From Paludibacter sp. (lineage in GTDB: Bacteria > Bacteroidota > Bacteroidia > Bacteroidales > Paludibacteraceae): a stretch of 8,842 bases of DNA. The DNA lies in contig JAQTOL010000112.1 in assembly GCA_028748945.1 (NCBI GenBank), forward strand, positions 1-8,842, read 5' to 3'. Below, in pieces: positions 6,087 through 8,842 of the stretch. The notes beneath the pieces are model-generated. The model made no database searches and was not told the DNA's origin. It saw only the letters and a program-made list of their open reading frames with translations. The translations under genes were made by a program, and so were the position numbers. How positions within the stretch are numbered: position 1 is the first letter of the stretch; each line of letters opens with the position of its first letter.

Positions 6087-6926
6087 ATGTCCTTAAAAAA
6101 AAACAAATACTTCAGGAGAATAGTGAATCAACAGTTGGGTATCATATTGATAACAATTTTGATTCTAAGTTCTTGTAAAACAACCCGAACAGTTTCGAAA
6201 GGAATAAATACGTCCAAAAATCCGGTGGCACAGGTAATTGAACAGGTACAGTCGACACAACCAAAGTTCAATACTGCAAATGTAAGTAAAATGTCACTGG
6301 AATTAACTCTGGGTGAACGAAGAGTGAATGTATCGGCTACTTGTAGAATTAAAAAAGATTCTGTTATCTATTTCTCCATTTTACCTTTTATGGGTATTGA
6401 GTTGTATCGGGCGGAGTTGACACCGGTTAGTTTGCGGCTTTTTGACAAAACAAACCGCAATTATTATGAAACCGATTATAAATTTCTATCCAAATATCTT
6501 GGTGTGGACATTGATTTCCATAGTTTACAGTCTTTGCTTTTTAATCAGTTTTTCTGCGTGGGAGGGAAAAATATTTATCCCGACAGTTGTACGTTGACCC
6601 AACTGCCTCCAAACCTGAAGAAAATTGATTATCACAGTTCTTCTATTGAACAAAGCACCGAAATTTCAGCTACAAATGCAATTCGACAGGTGGTGCTGAA
6701 AGATAAAAACAGCCCGGTTCAACTGACGACGGATTATTCTGATTTTACGAGTGTGAGCGGGGTTAACTTTCCCCAAAAAATTACGATGAATGCTTCGGGT
6801 GAAAAAAGCAGAGCTTCCTTTGAATTCACAATTTCAAAAGTTGAATTTAATACCGATGTAAAATTTCAGCCAACGAATACTGAACATTACTCGCTAAGTA
6901 ATATTAACCAATTGATTAAGAAATAA
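6087..6926 (+). CDS. DUF4292 lipoprotein, LolB-like
   Basis: A 279-residue lipoprotein of the DUF4292 family. The signal peptide (basic start, hydrophobic core at about 18-27) ends in a lipobox LSSC with Cys30, so it is probably anchored in the outer membrane facing the periplasm. The segment from about 80 to 150, including SVIYFSILPFMGIELYRAEL, then RNYYETDYKFLSK and SLQSLLFNQFF, reads like the LolA/LolB beta-barrel fold that carries lipoproteins or other lipids. I start at the ATG at 6087. The open frame extends back to a TTG at 6054 that would overlap the upstream gene by 16 bp and put an extra 11 residues before the signal, which is unlikely. It sits between the TPR lipoprotein (17 bp before) and the EnvC-like gene (19 bp after). 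LolB-like lipid or lipoprotein carriage is inference from sequence character and should be treated as a hypothesis. Confidence 0.85.
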   Translation: MSLKKNKYFRRIVNQQLGIILITILILSSCKTTRTVSKGINTSKNPVAQVIEQVQSTQPKFNTANVSKMSLELTLGERRVNVSATCRIKKDSVIYFSILPFMGIELYRAELTPVSLRLFDKTNRNYYETDYKFLSKYLGVDIDFHSLQSLLFNQFFCVGGKNIYPDSCTLTQLPPNLKKIDYHSSSIEQSTEISATNAIRQVVLKDKNSPVQLTTDYSDFTSVSGVNFPQKITMNASGEKSRASFEFTISKVEFNTDVKFQPTNTEHYSLSNINQLIKK

Positions 6927-6945
6927 ATTTATAATAAATACTTCG

Positions 6946-8250
6946 ATGCGTTTACAAAAAAAAATACGAATATTGGTACTTATCTTAGGGACTATGGTTT
7001 TACAGTTCAATTTACAGGCACAATCTGTGAAAGAGTTGCAAAATCAACGCAAACAAACATTGCAAAAGTTGGAAACTACCAACAAGATGCTAAATGAGAC
7101 CAAAAAATCTCAGCGGAGTTCATTGAATAAATTGAACATCCTCAATAAAAACATCAAAGAACGAAAAGTATTAATTAAAAATATCAGTAGCGAAATCAGT
7201 TTGATGGATTCGGAAATGCAACGGCTGGCACAAGAAAAACGGTTGCTTGAAAACCGGTTACAATCCTTAAAGTCCGAGTATGTAAAACTTGTTCAGGAAG
7301 CACATATCAAACGAAGTATGTACGCCAAGATTATGTTCGTTTTGTCGGCTAAAACCTTTGACCAATCCTATCGAAGAGTGCGCTATTTGCAGGAATTTAG
7401 CGATTACAGAAAAAAACAGGTACTTGAAATTCAGAAAGTAGAAGCCCAGATAGCTGAAAAGAATGACAGCCTGAACAAAAATAAATCAAATAAAGTAAGC
7501 GTTGTCAAACAAAAAGAAACTGAAACACAGAAATTGTCGAAAAATGAACAGCAGGAAAAAGCGCTGTTAACCGACTTGCAGAAAAAGGAAAAGAAACTGC
7601 GCGATGATTTAAAGGTTCAACAAAAAAAGGCCAACCAACTGAACAATAAAATTGAACAAATTATTGCAGCTGAAATTCGTAGAGCTGAGATCAAACGCCA
7701 GGCCGATGAGCGTAAAAGACTTGCCAGAGAAAACAAATCGAGAGGAACATCTACGAGAGGATCATCTAAAAGTACAACTACTCCAAGTAGTTCTGGATCC
7801 GTTTCAAGACTTACCAAGGAAGAAACCCTTCTTTCAGGTGACTTCCAACGAAATCAGGGACGTTTACCATGGCCAACAACCAATGGTTTTGTCAGCGGTC
7901 ATTTTGGGATTCAGCAGCATCCGGTTTTAAAATATGTAACAACAAATAATAAAGGTATTTATATTAAGGCTCCAATCGGAAGTACGGCCCGCTGCGTATT
8001 CGAAGGTGTCGTTACGCAGTGTTTTTCAATTCCGGGAAGTAATAATGCCGTGATTGTTCAACATGGAAATTTCAGAACCGTGTATGCAAATCTAACGAAT
8101 ATTTATGTACATGAGGGCGAAAAACTTTCTGCTAAACAAACGATTGGTGTAATTTACACCGACAGTGAGCATGATAATAAAACCGAATTATATTTTCAGG
8201 TTTGGAAAGACAGAAACTTATTGAATCCTGAAAGCTGGCTGGCAAAATAA
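6946..8250 (+). CDS. EnvC-like coiled-coil protein with degenerate LytM (M23) domain
   Basis: Exported periplasmic protein of 434 aa, built like E. coli EnvC: a signal peptide (cleavage near residue 25, after LQA), a long coiled coil (about 27-260), a Ser/Thr-rich linker (about 264-290) and a C-terminal LytM/peptidase M23 domain (about 305-434). EnvC-type proteins do not cut peptidoglycan; they activate N-acetylmuramoyl-L-alanine amidases during cell separation. The zinc ligands of active M23 enzymes look lost here: the usual Asp position in the GxDI block is Tyr339 (NNKGIYI, 334-340), the YAHL histidine is Asn382 (YANL), and the HLH block is ELYFQV (414-419). The ATG at 6946 directly precedes the basic signal start MRLQKK. 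Last gene of the envelope cluster; parE begins 36 bp downstream. The amidase partner is not in the window. Confidence 0.9.
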   Translation: MRLQKKIRILVLILGTMVLQFNLQAQSVKELQNQRKQTLQKLETTNKMLNETKKSQRSSLNKLNILNKNIKERKVLIKNISSEISLMDSEMQRLAQEKRLLENRLQSLKSEYVKLVQEAHIKRSMYAKIMFVLSAKTFDQSYRRVRYLQEFSDYRKKQVLEIQKVEAQIAEKNDSLNKNKSNKVSVVKQKETETQKLSKNEQQEKALLTDLQKKEKKLRDDLKVQQKKANQLNNKIEQIIAAEIRRAEIKRQADERKRLARENKSRGTSTRGSSKSTTTPSSSGSVSRLTKEETLLSGDFQRNQGRLPWPTTNGFVSGHFGIQQHPVLKYVTTNNKGIYIKAPIGSTARCVFEGVVTQCFSIPGSNNAVIVQHGNFRTVYANLTNIYVHEGEKLSAKQTIGVIYTDSEHDNKTELYFQVWKDRNLLNPESWLAK

Positions 8251-8253
8251 TAC

Positions 8254-8261
8254 TAACTTTG
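8254..8261 (+). promoter_or_regulatory. Possible -7 box for parE
   Basis: TAACTTTG, the same octamer as in the small-RNA promoter, lies 25 bp before the parE ATG and predicts a start near 8267 with a leader of about 20 nt. No TTTG is at -33. The same bases form AACTT/AAGTT (8255-8259 with 8265-8269), followed by a run of T, which resembles a weak terminator for the upstream operon, so the gap may serve both purposes. Confidence 0.35.
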
Positions 8262-8286
8262 GAAAAGTTTTTTTAAATAATTTCAT

Positions 8287-8842
8287 ATGGAAGAATTTAT
8301 AAACGAATCGCAATTGGTTGACTACGGCGATAGCAACATTATAACCCTCGAAGGGCTCGAACATGTTCGACGTCGTCCGGGTATGTACATTGGAAAACTG
8401 GGAGATGGTACACATGTGGACGACGGGATCTATGTATTGTTGAAAGAAGTACTGGATAACTGTATCGATGAATATCGTATGGGAGCCGGAAGAAACATAG
8501 ATGTGAGTGTTGTGGAAGGCCGTGTTAGCGTACGTGACTACGGACGTGGAATCCCGCTTGGAAAAATGATAGAAGCGGTTTCCATTATGAATACCGGCGG
8601 AAAGTATGATTCGAAGGCCTTCAAGAAATCGGTTGGGTTGAATGGAGTGGGAACTAAGGCTGTGAATGCACTTTCGTCTACATTTGTAGTACAAAGTTTC
8701 AGGGAAGGGCAAAGCTGGAAAGCAGAATTTGAAAAAGGCAAACTGGTTTCCGATTCGGATATTTTTCCTGATAATTCCGATCGCGGCACGAAGATTTATT
8801 TCGAACCGGATAGTACCATGTTCGAGAACTACGTTTATAAAG
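8287..8842 (+). CDS. parE: DNA topoisomerase IV subunit B, N-terminal part
   Basis: ATPase subunit of topoisomerase IV, which with ParC decatenates replicated chromosomes in an ATP-dependent reaction. The 185 codons present cover most of the GHKL ATPase domain; the rest lies past the right edge. Visible motifs: RRRPGMYIG (28-36), the N-box EVLDNCIDEY (54-63, with Glu54 and Asn58), DYGRGIP (84-90) and the ATP lid GLNGVGTKAVNALS (117-130), then RGTKIYFEPD (166-175). The wording DGIYVLLKEVLDN fits the ParE branch seen in Bacteroidota; GyrB proteins of that phylum usually read HHLVYEVVDNSIDEA at this place. The ATG at 8287 gives a normal N-terminal arm. It follows the EnvC-like gene by 36 bp but probably has its own promoter. 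ParE over GyrB is an inference from those residues, fairly safe. Confidence 0.92.
   Translation, partial: MEEFINESQLVDYGDSNIITLEGLEHVRRRPGMYIGKLGDGTHVDDGIYVLLKEVLDNCIDEYRMGAGRNIDVSVVEGRVSVRDYGRGIPLGKMIEAVSIMNTGGKYDSKAFKKSVGLNGVGTKAVNALSSTFVVQSFREGQSWKAEFEKGKLVSDSDIFPDNSDRGTKIYFEPDSTMFENYVYK

Noticed and set aside
8218..8789. Minus-strand open frames under parE
   Set aside because: They are antisense to the strongly conserved ParE ATPase motifs and have no family character of their own.
1..8842. CRISPR array, tRNA, rRNA, insertion sequence or phage genes
   Set aside because: No spaced direct repeats, no recognisable tRNA cloverleaf or rRNA sequence, and no transposase, integrase or phage protein in any frame that I can read.

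Overview
The window looks like core chromosome of an AT-rich Bacteroidota bacterium, most likely a member of the Bacteroidales. Three things point there: the gene families (a lipoprotein TPR regulator with a C-terminal helix-turn-helix, a DUF4292 lipoprotein, an EnvC-like protein and a Bacteroidota-type ParE); the TAnnTTTG -7 elements in front of several genes; and the lack of clear Shine-Dalgarno sequences. I see no mobile element, CRISPR array, rRNA or tRNA.

Left part (1-1285, minus strand). A 5'-partial ABC transporter ATPase runs off the left edge. It is preceded by radC, which starts at a GTG codon. The two are 55 bp apart and may be co-transcribed, although the ATPase has its own possible -7 box.

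Gene-free stretch (1266-1890). This is the most interesting part. On the minus strand a TTTG-N19-TAACTTTG promoter, which matches the Bacteroidota housekeeping consensus exactly, is followed by about 230 nt with no substantial ORF. That segment contains a 15-bp stem (perfect if G-U pairs are allowed), a possible closing stem, and a strong hairpin followed by TTTATTTT. Together these indicate an intrinsic small RNA gene; its bubble-and-stem layout resembles 6S RNA. The plus-strand leader of the next gene has overlapping inverted repeats that could form alternative pairings.

Middle (1891-3519, plus). A membrane-anchored TPR protein with a lipobox, one transmembrane helix, a coiled coil and a C-terminal helix-turn-helix-like domain. 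It is probably a one-piece sensor-regulator.

Right part (3741-8250, plus). The order is dut (dUTPase), a large TPR lipoprotein, a DUF4292 lipoprotein with LolB-like character, and an EnvC-like coiled-coil protein with a degenerate LytM domain. The last three genes are tightly packed (17 and 19 bp gaps) and look like an envelope module: two lipoproteins plus a probable activator of peptidoglycan amidases. dut sits upstream behind its own -7 box. The window closes with the first 185 codons of parE (topoisomerase IV subunit B).
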